Shown one piece after another: positions 10,368 to 21,300 of a DNA stretch of 64,000 nucleotides. The notes under the pieces are model-generated. The model worked only from the letters and a program-made list of their open reading frames with translations, did not search any database and had not been told where the DNA came from. The stretch lies in the NCBI GenBank assembly GCA_003952965.2, contig CM025851.1, forward strand, positions 2,629,307 to 2,693,306, given 5' to 3'. Position numbers and translations under genes: made by a program. The stretch's first letter is position 1, and the number at the start of each line of letters is the position of its first letter. The stretch is from Morella rubra (Eukaryota > Streptophyta > Magnoliopsida > Fagales > Myricaceae).

Positions 10368-12893
10368 CTACCTTCCCTTTGGATGCATCAACTGAGAAAA
10401 TACTCCCCTCGATGTTGTCGTAGAAGATTCTTGGTAGATAACAGAGTGAGCACCATCACTCTCAGCAGTTCCAGCTTGGGGAACCCATTGTGGAATATCC
10501 GGAATATAATTTGCACTGTTCTCGTCTGAAACTATTTGTCTAGAAGCCTCCTGTAGCTGAAAAGCATACTCCAAATTCCACAAGACATCTCCTATGGTGG
10601 GCCTGTCAGTACCTTGTTCAGCCAAGCACTTCTCCGCTGTTTCACCAAATTTCCGCAGGGATTCAAGATCAACAGATCCTACTAGATAGGGATCTATTAT
10701 CTTCTCTAACTGCCCCTTCTGCCACTTCATGGCCCATTCTGCTATGTTAACCTGTTCTCTTGGAAGAGCTGGATTTATAGCTGGCCTAACACATAAAACC
10801 TCTATCAGCACTACTCCAAAAGAATAGACGTCAGATTTCTCTGTGAGTTGTTGTCTACGAAAGTACTCGGGATCAAGGTAACCAAAGCTCCCCTTCACTG
10901 CAGTACTTACGTGGGTTTGATCCAGAGAAGGGCCCAATTTAGACAATCCAAAATCTGCCACTTTTGCGGTGAGATTTTCACCAAGCAGTATGTTCGTAGT
11001 TTTAACATCGCGGTGGATGATACTCTCTGCTGCTCCTGTATGAAGGTAGTGCAAACCTTTTGCAGCTCCAATGCAAACTTGAAGCCTTTGTTTCCAAGTT
11101 AGTGGAGGACGATCAGAGCCATACAAGTGCTTACGAAGGGGACCACCGGTCATGAACTCGCAGAGAAGGATCATCTAATCGAACTCTTCACAGTAACCAA
11201 TAAGAGAAACCAGGTGTCTGTGTCGGAGCTTAGAAAGCATCGCAATTTCTGTTCTGAATTCTGTGAATCCTTTGCTGCGATTGTGGGTTTCCTCGCTTTA
11301 CTGCAACCACAAGCCCACATTCTAGTACTCCTCTATAGACCTTTCCAAAACCACCAACACCCAGAACCAAGCTTTCATCAAAGTTTTTTGCTGCTTCACG
11401 AATCTCAGTGAAACCTAAAGCACGACCTAAACCAAGAGAATGTGCTGTTGAAGCAAAGCTACCAACTGAAACTTTACTGTCAGAATTTCCAACCTGTGCA
11501 GCCGGTGGCAACCAAACCGAGGTCTGATGCCTTGTCATCTTTGGACAGCAAAAATACAAGTAAAAAGCCACTGATATGAGCACCAAAACTGCAAAAGCAA
11601 AAGAAATAACTACCAGCAGAACCCACTCTTTTCGTTTGGAGGCCATGAAATCAAAATATCATCTGTACCAAGATTTCTGACGAGGCCATTACTGGGATTG
11701 CTCATCTTCGTTATCTCCAAACCACTTAGTATTGCATTGGGTGGTAAATACCTTAGATCAAGAGGACCCACTTGGACCAGCATCCGATTTGAGCCCACTG
11801 ACACATTAGCAACGAAGTCTACGAAGTAAGCAGCTGACAGCTCCAATGTTTTGCTTGAGATATCAAAGGAGTCTAGAGCAGATTGGTTGTTGATATACAC
11901 ATTGAAGAACAACGTACCAAGAGACAGGCTAATAATGTCACAAACATGCATCCTAATGAGATGGGAGAACATCGATTCAACTTCAAATGCCCATGAAATG
12001 TTAAATCTCTGATCGATGACATTTGCATCCCCCATTTCTTGGGCTGTTGCATATACCAAATTTGGTGCGATTTCTGTGGACACCCCACTAAGGTATTTAA
12101 TTGAACTGGGATTGACTGTTACATTCCTGGCCGAAGCAGCATTGACAAGAAAAAATCCATCTGATTCCCATGTCCTCCACTGTGAATCGTTCTTGGGAGT
12201 TATAACTGGACCTCCCATGTTAACTCTATAAGCCGTCTCGAAGGCTACATGAGCGGGGATCTCAACTGCAGGCCCAAGAGGTATAGGCAATGCACTGGAA
12301 GGGAATTGCCCATAAGGCAAAGAGACAGCCTCTAATCCATTGATAAATGCATTTGAACCAGTGCAGGGAGACAGGGTCAGCTCCAACTCTTCTGAACTTG
12401 AACCGCCCACCTCCATTACATATTCCTTGAGAAGACAGGACTCTTTGTCTAACTTCGCAAATGAAAAGCCATAAAGCAGTGTAATTCCATTAGCCTCGAC
12501 TGAAAAAACTGCAGATTTCAAATGATAATGTGGGTTCTCAACTGGATGAAAATGCAACCGCAGCCAACGTCGGCCCATCTGCTTAGTAACTATGGTGTAA
12601 GTTGAAGTTTCGTTAAAAACACGAGCAGAATTATAGAGAACGGAGCCATTCGTCTTGCCCATTTCGCTGTTTGAAACCACAATATGGGAATGTGGAGACA
12701 AGCCCACTAACCGATTCCCAGAATCGGGCTCAAAAACCCGTCCGTCATCGAGTTTTAATGCCTTACTTCCACCACAATCAAGAAAAAGACTGTCTTCAGG
12801 AACAAAAGCGCTAACAATAGTGAGGACAACACAGAAAACACATAAAAGCCATGTAACATGGCGTCTATTTGGATTAAACATATCTTCACTCAC
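10368..12893 (-). pseudogene. CrRLK1L (FERONIA/THESEUS-type) receptor kinase, disrupted
   Basis: The locus is intronless and about 840 codons long, normal for this family. In order it shows a signal peptide (residues 12-30), a malectin-like extracellular region (starting FLDCGGSKALKLDDG), a transmembrane segment (WVLLVVISFAFAVLVLISV) and a kinase domain with [30 protein letters not shown] and a C-terminal VFSQLM. Such kinases sense wall state and RALF peptides at the plasma membrane. Three lesions interrupt it: a one-base loss between 11,613 and 11,661 just before the membrane segment; an extra A in the run at 11,271-11,273, after which [20 protein letters not shown] continues in another frame; and an in-frame TAG at 11,177-11,175 directly before MILLCEFM, where the family has a coding residue. 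The two shifts cancel, but 125 codons between them are out of frame. Otherwise all kinase motifs are preserved, so the loss is recent or partly an assembly artefact. It most resembles the At5g24010 type. Confidence 0.85.
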
Positions 12894-13947
12894 AACGTCT
12901 GCTTAAGCTAACTTCTGCGTAAGTTAACCAGCTCAGGACATAAAATGCAGAAAAGATGCTAAATTTGGATCCTCCATCCCGGCGTTCTCAGCTCTTTTGA
13001 ATCTTCTAGTAAAATGAAAGTTGGAGGAGGCAGGTTGGGTGACAGAAGGCATACCTGGTTGGCTGGTTCAGAAGGTTTCTTGAGAATCGAAACAGAACTG
13101 GGAGAAAAGTTTCCAACTGAGAAAGGAAAGGTAAAAGAGGTGGTTCCGAGTGCGAGTGTGGGAGTGATGATGGTGATGCTGCTGTTTCCAAGGTCTGGTC
13201 TGAGTCTCTAATTAGGGAGAGCTTTAAACAGATGTTTCTTCTCAAAGAAAACAAAAAGAAGAAATCTCGTTGAAGTTTGTCAGGTGGGAAAACTCCGGGT
13301 GAACTGAACTTCTGTCTGTTTCCTTCTACCATTCGCCGCAATCAGGTACGGCCACGTAGAAAGAATGTTTTTGTTTTTTTTTTGCTAGGCAAGAATATTT
13401 GTTTTTCACTTATTACTGTTATAACTTGGTCCTTATTTTGCCAAATTTATGAAGAAAAAAAGTTTTTTGAAAAAAAAAGTCTACATAATCATGATTTATC
13501 GTAGAGTTCTTTTAGCATTAATTGGATTACTGAGAATTTCTTAAAAAATATAAATATATCAAATATAATAAAAATATATTCTCAAACATGCACAACTCAA
13601 GATACTGTTACCGTCCTGATTCATAGGAAAGAGTTTTTTGTTTGTCTATTTCACAGCAAATTTATGGGGCCGGGCTGCATGAAACTGGACTCATTCCTAC
13701 TTTTAGCCTCTTATTTTGTGATTTTTTGGGCTTTGTAAGCAGAACATATGCCAGCCCATTATGGAGTGGCCCAGCCCATAAAAGCCTCCCACTGTATTAT
13801 CCGCGGGGGTAAATCCAATAGAAAGAGAACAACCATAAAAGGAGGAGGGAAACACGTCCCCACATGACGCAGCCTCCCTAAGCCAAAACCAGTGGCCGAA
13901 CTTCACTATCCAATAGCCACATTATGAGAAGCTAGAACTGCTTCTCG
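12894..13947. other. Divergent promoter region, CrRLK1L and PNSL1
   Basis: No gene is seen. Around 13,750-13,790 several GCCCA motifs occur (CAGCCCATT, GGCCCAGCCCAT), the site II/TCP-type element frequent in plant housekeeping and plastid-protein gene promoters. They lie roughly 160-200 bases upstream of the PNSL1 start. Confidence 0.5.
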
Positions 13948-15947
13948 ATGTCAAATATGGTCGTGTCTTCCCTCTCAGGCAACTGGGTTTCAACCACGTT
14001 ATCCAAGAAGGTCAGTGGATGAACATGAATCGATTTCCTCATAGACATTCTTCTACTCGGACTATATGTACCTCCAAGTTAGCTCATGCGTTTTGTTATC
14101 CACTACTTTTCAGTCGAATTTGTCTCATCCGAAGGACCTCACTCGAGGTACTCCATTTTCTTTACGTAACATCACCGCATGTTCAAGAGAATCAACCGCC
14201 AGTGACGAAAGTAAGACACCCACCTGTATTATCTTCGCACTTCTTACGTTAGCCAATCCATATGTACAGCAAGTGCTGTATGGGAAACGCCTAGATTTGT
14301 TTCTTTTTTATTTTTCGCTCAGAATGAGTTGGTCACTGTCTGTTGTAGGAACTGGAAGTGTTTAATTGTTCTTCAACTACAGCATCCACTTCTTCGGCAT
14401 GAACACTTAGTTTTCACTGGAATGCCTAGTAGATGATACTGAAATTGTTCGACTCTACAAGTTTGGCGTTGATATATACGAGTTTATTTCTTTGATTGTC
14501 GACTATTGAGCTTCAGATGCTGTAGTCCAATTTTTCAGATTACCAAGTAAACTAGTAGTTTTGTACTACAGAAATAATAAATAATTCCGCTTGGATAAAT
14601 TGTGCTCTTATGCAATTTTTATGTGTTGTTATTTGATGATTAATGGGAGCTCTCCATAAGCTGGATTTAGAGAAAGATCTGTGACAATGAACCCTGATGC
14701 TTAGGAGATCACACAGACAAATTCTGTAATGTAGGGATGGTTGATTATAGCTTATTTTAGATGATGATCAAATTTGATTCGAACCTAATAAACTTCGACG
14801 TCCACTACCTTCTTAAGTCATGAACCTCATGAATTTTAGGCCATTGCAAGAGAAGGCTGCTGCTGCTGAAAATCGGAGCACTGTCTGCAAGTTTACTCCC
14901 TGCAAGTTCCCTGTTTGCTGAAGGTATCATGTTGGGAATTTGTTTGAATATATGACTAGTAACTTAGGTCAGTATGTATGAAGCAATTTTATAATCCCCG
15001 TCTAAAAGTTTCTTAAAGTATAGATAATGTGTTGATTGTATCATATATTGTGCAGAAATACCGAAAAATTATCGGGCTTTTGTTGACTCTGTAGATGGGT
15101 ATTCTTATTATTACCCCTCAGATTGGAGGGTAAGGCAATTAATTCAAACTATAAGTTGGAAGCTGAGCTTTAGCTGCAAAAAGTTGACTTCTGATGCGTC
15201 TTGTTTAGGAATTTGACTTCAGAGCACATGATTCTGCATTCAAGGACCGATATATGCAATTGCAAAACGTTAGAGTGAGATTTCTACCAACTGATAAGAA
15301 AGACATCCATGATATGGGTCCAATGGAAGAGGTAAAGGATTCAAAAAATTTCTCGGCATCTTATCTTTTCAGAAGACTCTTAAATGGTCTTGACCTGTTA
15401 CTACGAACGTTTAACAGGTGATCTACTATTTAGTAAACCATAGATATGCTGCACCAAATCAAATAGCTACTATATACGACATGCAGGAGGTTTGTCAATT
15501 GTCCCTTCCTCTTCCCATTCCTCACTAAAAGCAATTCCGCTGCTCGTGACTCCAAAATTTGCAGGAAAGATATAATTAATGTCTATCCACTGGATGCAGA
15601 AAACAGCTGATGGGAAAAACTATTACACCTTCGAGTACGAACTTACATCCCCGAATTTCTCTACCACTTCCTTCGCAACCATAGCTGTTGGAAATGGTAA
15701 GTACTCAATATACTACCATCTAGAGGTCACTCCCTGACTGCCATCATGCATCTTAACTCCTCTGTCAAAGCTCTTGTTTGTATATGAAGAAATTAATTTA
15801 TCATCAAGCTCAAATAAATCATACCGACTTGCTCTTTCTACAGGGAGATTTTACACACTGATTGTCGGAGCCAACAAAAGACGCTGGAAAAGATACCGCG
15901 ATATGCTTCAAGTGGTAGCAGACTCCTTTAAGGTGCTCGACATCTGA
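13948..15947 (+). CDS. PNSL1: PsbP-like protein 2 / NDH subunit PnsL1
   Basis: Eight exons: 13948-14010, 14114-14210, 14840-14923, 15056-15129, 15209-15331, 15418-15489, 15600-15696 and 15844-15947; all phases agree and give 237 residues. The N-terminus (MSNMVVSSLSGNWVSTTLSK) looks like a chloroplast transit peptide. Exon 3 adds a thylakoid transfer signal with twin arginine and a leucine run (CKRRLLLLKIGALSASLL) ending FAE. The mature part is a PsbP fold: NYRAFVDSVDGYSYYYPSDW, RVRFLPTDKKDIHDMG, YYTFEYELTSPNF and FYTLIVGANKRRW. PnsL1 is a lumenal subunit of chloroplast NDH subcomplex L, needed for cyclic electron flow around photosystem I. The start is the first ATG after an in-frame stop at 13,933. 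Family and symbol rest on recalled similarity. Confidence 0.88.
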
Positions 15948-16038
15948 AACAATGAAGTCTAGCTGGCAATCTAAGATATGAAAGTGATGATAATTAGCAC
16001 TTCTTTTTTGTTTTTTTTTTTTTTTTCATTTGTCTTAT

Positions 16039-16328
16039 AACCAACCCTCCCCCTCATTTGTGATCCATTAGTTTCTACTTATCACAAAAAAAAAAAAAGA
16101 TAATTAGCACCTTTTGGTTAGGTGTTAATTTAGATGTATAGTTGACCAAAAAAGCCTAATACAAAAGGAAAAAAGCTAACCAACCCTCCTCCTCATCTGT
16201 GATCCATTAGTTTTTCTACTTTAAAAAAAAAAAAAAAAAAAAAAGAAGAGATAATTAGCACCTTTTGGCTAGGTGTTAATTTAGATGTATAGTTGACCAA
16301 AAAAGCCTAATACAAAAGGAAAAAAGCT
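16039..16328. repeat. Tandem duplication, 139 and 151 bp units
   Basis: Two copies (about 16,039-16,177 and 16,178-16,328) share AACCAACCCTCC, TGTGATCCATTAGTTT, a poly-A run and ATAATTAGCACCTTTTGG followed by a long identical stretch ending AAAAAAGCT. They differ mainly in poly-A length, so the duplication is recent. The array follows the PNSL1 stop by about 90 bases and lies in its likely 3' UTR. Confidence 0.85.
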
Positions 16329-16431
16329 CGACTTTGAGCAAATAATATGTTAATTCTTGCTACAGCTTGCATATTATACATTTGCAAAAATCACCTGCCG
16401 GGATAGAGCAAGTTACAAGCTTACAGCCTGT

Positions 16432-16573
16432 TTGTTTTCAAAATTTTACTTTTTCAAACATACTTCAAAATTTTAATCTTACTTTTATTTTTATTATACA
16501 TTCACCAATTCTAATACCACATCTATTTTAACACCAACATAAAATTTACTAAAATTTTAAAGCTAAACGCGCC
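16432..16573. mobile_element. AT-rich MITE (GTTTG-TTTTCAAAATTTTA family)
   Basis: The left edge CCTGTTTGTTTTCAAAATTT and the reverse complement of the right edge GGCGCGTTTAGCTTTAAAAT are related, giving an imperfect terminal inverted repeat around an AT-rich core. Similar elements occur at 53,101-53,291, near 59,494 and perhaps near 3,433. Limits are approximate. Confidence 0.45.
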
Positions 16574-16596
16574 GCGCGGTTAATTTTCATAGGTTT

Positions 16597-17614
16597 TTTT
16601 TTTTTTTCTAGGCAAAGATAGTTTATTAAAAATCGAGAAGCATACAGCTAGTACAAAATAAAAAATCGACCAAAAGCCCAACGAAAAACTTAAATGAACC
16701 CAAAGGCCCTACAATAACCAGACATAAGTGCTGGAACCGCTAATAGCCACAAGGCCCAAGAAACAACCAAAACTACAAACTAGCTACAAAGACCAACACA
16801 CAAAACAAATACAAACTAACCACAAGAGCCAAAACACAATACAAACACAAATCGGGACAATAAAACCACCACTCTAGGTGATGACGGCTTCCACTGAAGG
16901 AAGGGCAATCAGAGTAGCAATCCGATTCCTTTAGGGCGATCTTCAGGCAATGACAGGCTGCACACGGGAGAGGAGGAGAAGGAGCAACTACAGGCAACAC
17001 AAAACAGCAGCAGCAAGGAAATCCACAGGAGAAAAATGGTCGAAACAGTCTATTAAACGGAGGAAGGCAGCAGGGGCGACAAAAAGGGCCTCACGAACTT
17101 GCCAAGGGTGGCAAGTAGCAAAAACACTAAACTTCTAAGCATCACATGTGCGCAAAGCCGTGCGTGACCTCTAGATGCCGGCAAAGAGAGGCTTGAAAGA
17201 GAGAACAGGGACCGCCGCAGAGCATGGTTGGGCAGGTCAAGACCTCCAAAAAATGCATAAAACAACCAAAGGGGAGGCAAAATAGGTCGGGGGTGTGAGA
17301 TCCACACGTGCGCGCATGGGGGCCCACGCACTGGCTTATTGCCACCACTCATGGCCAAAACTGGATGCTAGGAGGAGAGGAAGCTCACCAAGGGGGCCGT
17401 GCACACCAAAGACCATCAAAGAGGCCAGGATCTACTCCAAAACTAAAAAAAAAAAAGCCCAAAAGAAGACCATAAAAGCAAGAAAAAGAGAAACTCCGAC
17501 CACCAAGAGCACAGCAGGAGAAGAGAGAGGTAGGGGAGGAACCTTGTTCAGGAGAATGAGGAGGGGCTGTCTAGAGAGAGGGAGGAGACTCTCTCTCTAG
17601 AACGTACGCTGTGA
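16597..17614 (-). mobile_element. LINE-derived retroinsertion with 16-bp target duplication
   Basis: The insert is flanked by perfect 16-bp copies of TAATTTTCATAGGTTT (16,581-16,596 and 17,615-17,630). A poly-T run on the plus strand at the left edge is the poly-A tail of a minus-strand element whose 3' end reads AATAAACTATCTTTGCCTAG before the tail. This is how target-primed LINE or SINE insertions look. The 1,018 bp contain no reverse transcriptase frame, so it is a truncated or internally deleted, non-coding copy. The 5' end is marked by CTCTCTCTAG/CTAGAGAGAG purine-pyrimidine tracts. Confidence 0.85.
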
Positions 17615-17630
17615 TAATTTTCATAGGTTT

Positions 17631-18386
17631 GATACAGGATAAGCCATTCATTTGCGGGGAGACATAAGCGCCATAAAACCCATTTCTAAGCACACAACTC
17701 TCAAGAGTGCGTGGTTTCTTGGGGTAACATCGTACTCCAAGAATAATCTCGTCAGGAAAAACTACTCGGAAAATGCCATAGAACACCACAGCAAGCTACT
17801 TCAGAGTTCACAGAGAAAAACAATAATGGGAGCTTTCTAGCACAAATTAACTCGTGGGATCAAACTGGCAAAACTGAATAGCTCGTAAATTGTAAGTATC
17901 TATATACAAAGTTTACAACTTTTTCCTCTAACTTTCCACATTTCTCATCAAGGAAGCTGGAGAGAGAGGGAGAGATTCAAAGTACACTAAAATTATGAAA
18001 AGAAAACCACACCTCAGTATAAAGACTAGAATTAATTCCAAACCAATATACCACGGAGACGGAGCACAACGCCAATCAAGTGCTGCTTGCCTCCAAAAGA
18101 ATATGCATTCAGCCCCGAGAGCACATCCTCAAAGGCCAGTCGACTCCAAAATCCCTACCTCTAAAACCTGCTTTTGAACAATGTAACTAGCAATGCCGCC
18201 ACCCACCATGCGCTGTGATAAGGGTTATACGCCTCGTTAGTCTCCCTTCTCTCCCTGCCCACTCTGGACTCCCATCAACATTCTGGGAGAACAATCATCA
18301 GTATAGATGTCCCAGCAATTCAAACTGATCAGAGTGAGGACTTCTAAATGAACCAAACCCACAAAATCAAATAATAGAAAACCCTT
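17631..18386. other. 3' flank of the ABC transporter, no gene seen
   Basis: This contains the probable 3' UTR and downstream sequence of the minus-strand transporter, then sequence resembling nothing I recognise. No RNA gene was found. Confidence 0.5.
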
Positions 18387-21300
18387 CTAAATAAGTCGGT
18401 GCTGACGCAAACCCTTTCCGAAATGAGGTTGCATCAATCGGACGTACAGACCATTCTTTGCCACCAACGAATCATGGGTCCCTTCCTCTACAATTCTCCC
18501 TCCATTCAGAACTACAATGTTGTCCACATGCCTCATCATTGCAGCTCTATGGGCTATCAGAATGGTTGTTTTGTTCCCCATGATCAATGTATCTAGAGCC
18601 TCCTGCACCACTCGACTTGACTCAGACTCGATGGACGAGCTTGCTTCATCTAATAATAAGATGGGCGCGTTCTTCAGCACCACCCGAGCAATCGCAATTC
18701 TCTGTTTCTGTCCAGGGGTAAGATCCACACCCCTCATCCCCACATGCGTGTCATAACCATGAGGCAAGCTGCTGATGAAATGGTGAGCATTCGCTATCCT
18801 AGCAGCCTCTTTCATCTCAGCTTCACTAGCATTGTGCCTAGCATATATTATATTTTCCCTTATAGTTGTTGAGAAGATAATTGGCTCCTGCTGCACAAGA
18901 CCTAGGTGATTCCTCAACCATCTCAAATTATACAGTTTCAAATCCCGCCCATCCAGTAATACTTGGCCGGCAACTGGATCATAGAATCTCTCAATCAAAG
19001 ATATTATGGTGCTCTTCCCAGACCCTGAAACTCCCACCACAGCCACAGTTTGTCCCCCGTTGACTTTGAGGCTGAAATTGCTTAAAACCAACACTTCTGG
19101 GCGAGTAGGGTAACAGAAATCAACATTTTTCAACTCAATGCTTCCAAAAACATTAGGCGGCTTAAATGCAGAGTTATCATCCGGGTCAATCTTAGGCACT
19201 CGATCTATGATTTCGAATACTGAAATGAGAGAATTTCGTCGTTTTAGTATGTACGGAGCCAATCCAAATGGCTCCACCAGAGCAAATGTTGCAAAAGAGA
19301 ATACCATATACTCCTTGACAGCAGTTGGTAGGTCCATATAGCCATGCTTGACAGAGTGTGCAGTGTACCAGAGGAGAAGTGCATTACAGGCAAAAAGTAG
19401 AAACTGTGAAAAGCCAAATGCAAAACCAATGGCCATTCCATGAAGGAAACTCTGCTTAAATATTTTCTTCAGTTGCAACCTATACAGCTCCATCACCTTG
19501 TTACCAGCACAGAATGCTACAACAGTGTATATGTTTCTTACTGCATCCTCAAGGACCAAAGATGCCTTCCTGTGCATCTCCTGGATGCCCCTTGAAAATC
19601 CAGCAAGCCACAGTTTCTGCAATATTTAATAATTGCTTCAATATAAAACAAGAAGTAAATGAAAGCGAATCATGTAGATGAAACTCAAGCCACTATGCAA
19701 TCGTTATATCAACAGAATACAAATACATTACACTAGCAGAGATTTCATAAACCCTGCAAGATCAATAAGATTAGTGTAAGATCAGAAAGAAGTAGAAACT
19801 ACTATATTACTTACATATTAAATTCACCATTATCTGGTCACAATGCTGCAGTGTCAGCAAAAATTAATTAATTATTTCGAAAACAATTTGGTACGTGTTT
19901 GCGGAAACCTATGAATTAAAATAGTGCATACACTTATTGTTGATGCAATCAGCCTTAAATGCGTCAAATAATAGCAGATACAGGTGTGGACAGCTGCAAA
20001 CTGCACACTGTTTTATAGGGGACAAAAGAATCATTGTCAAATATGGCTGGCACTTAATTGGTGGTGGCTGAAGGTATGTGGGGTGGTTTAGGTGGACCTA
20101 GCGTGAAGCCTTTTTGTTGCAGGACTCCTAAGAACTGATAGGCTTCAATTTAAATAAAGGAAAATCTTCGCTGGCATTACGCTAATTGCTTATTCTAGTA
20201 CATAGGTAGTTATTAGTTCCTTTTTCACCATTTTAGGTACTTTTCAACCTGTGTTTCTCACATGAACAAGTCTTTTATTTTTTCTCAGCTCATAGATAAG
20301 TCAACAATTGAAGACATCTGATTTCTTGAGCACATATGAAGTTTTCCCAAGTGTGCCAAACAACCTTCACATCATTTACAGTGTTCCAACCAAACAGTTG
20401 AGAACATAAAATTTTGGGATGAATACATTTTTCACCCTCTAACTATAGGAGCTTTGAAACTTTGCACCCTTGTTACATTTCACCCACGGACTATTGATTT
20501 CAAATCATTTGCACTATTCGTTACAATTTTCTGTTTTCTTGGATAGAGAGTGATTTTTTACCAAATAAAATAACCCTTTGACCTATACAAAAAAAATATG
20601 CAGGGACAAAGTCATAATTTTTGGTGCCAAAAAGTCACTTTCCATCCAACATAACGAAATTTTAATGAATAGTACAAAATATCAAAAATCAATAATTGGT
20701 GTGTGAAATATGCAAACGAGGTATATTGGGGTGTAAAGTGTCATAATCCCCATAGTTGGAGGGTGAAAAGTGATTTTATCCCTAAAATCTTTGTTGCAAA
20801 AATTAATATATAAAATATATTAGTCATCTGCTAGTTATTTTCCACCAATCAAATATAGCCTTCTACTAATGTGCTGATCAATGAATTCACTATTCCTCAA
20901 AACAGAAAACCAAGAAATGAGTTCAGATCACAACTCAACTATTAGTCCACGTATAAAATGATCTTGTACAGAATACACTGAATTTATAAAGGGAAGCATG
21001 TAGAGATGGAGCAAACCTGCGCAGCAGCAGAAACAGTGAGAACCGGTAGGGTTGCCAAGGCCACAAGTGCCAGTCGCCATTGTAGCAACATTCCAATAAG
21101 AACAGCCACAATAATGGCAGCACTGTCCTGTATAAATATGGAAAGCCGATTGCTAAAAGCAGCTCGCACAAATGTAGCATCATTTGCCAAACGCATGGAT
21201 AAGGTGTCTGCAGTGTTTTCCTCTTCATCAAAATATCCTACTTCATTGCGCAACATTGCTGCCGAATCATGGGAAAATATAAAGCAATCAGAATGAACAG

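Noticed and set aside
16773-17600. Several 60-100 codon frames on both strands
   Set aside because: They lie inside the LINE-derived insertion and show no reverse transcriptase, endonuclease or zinc-knuckle motif.
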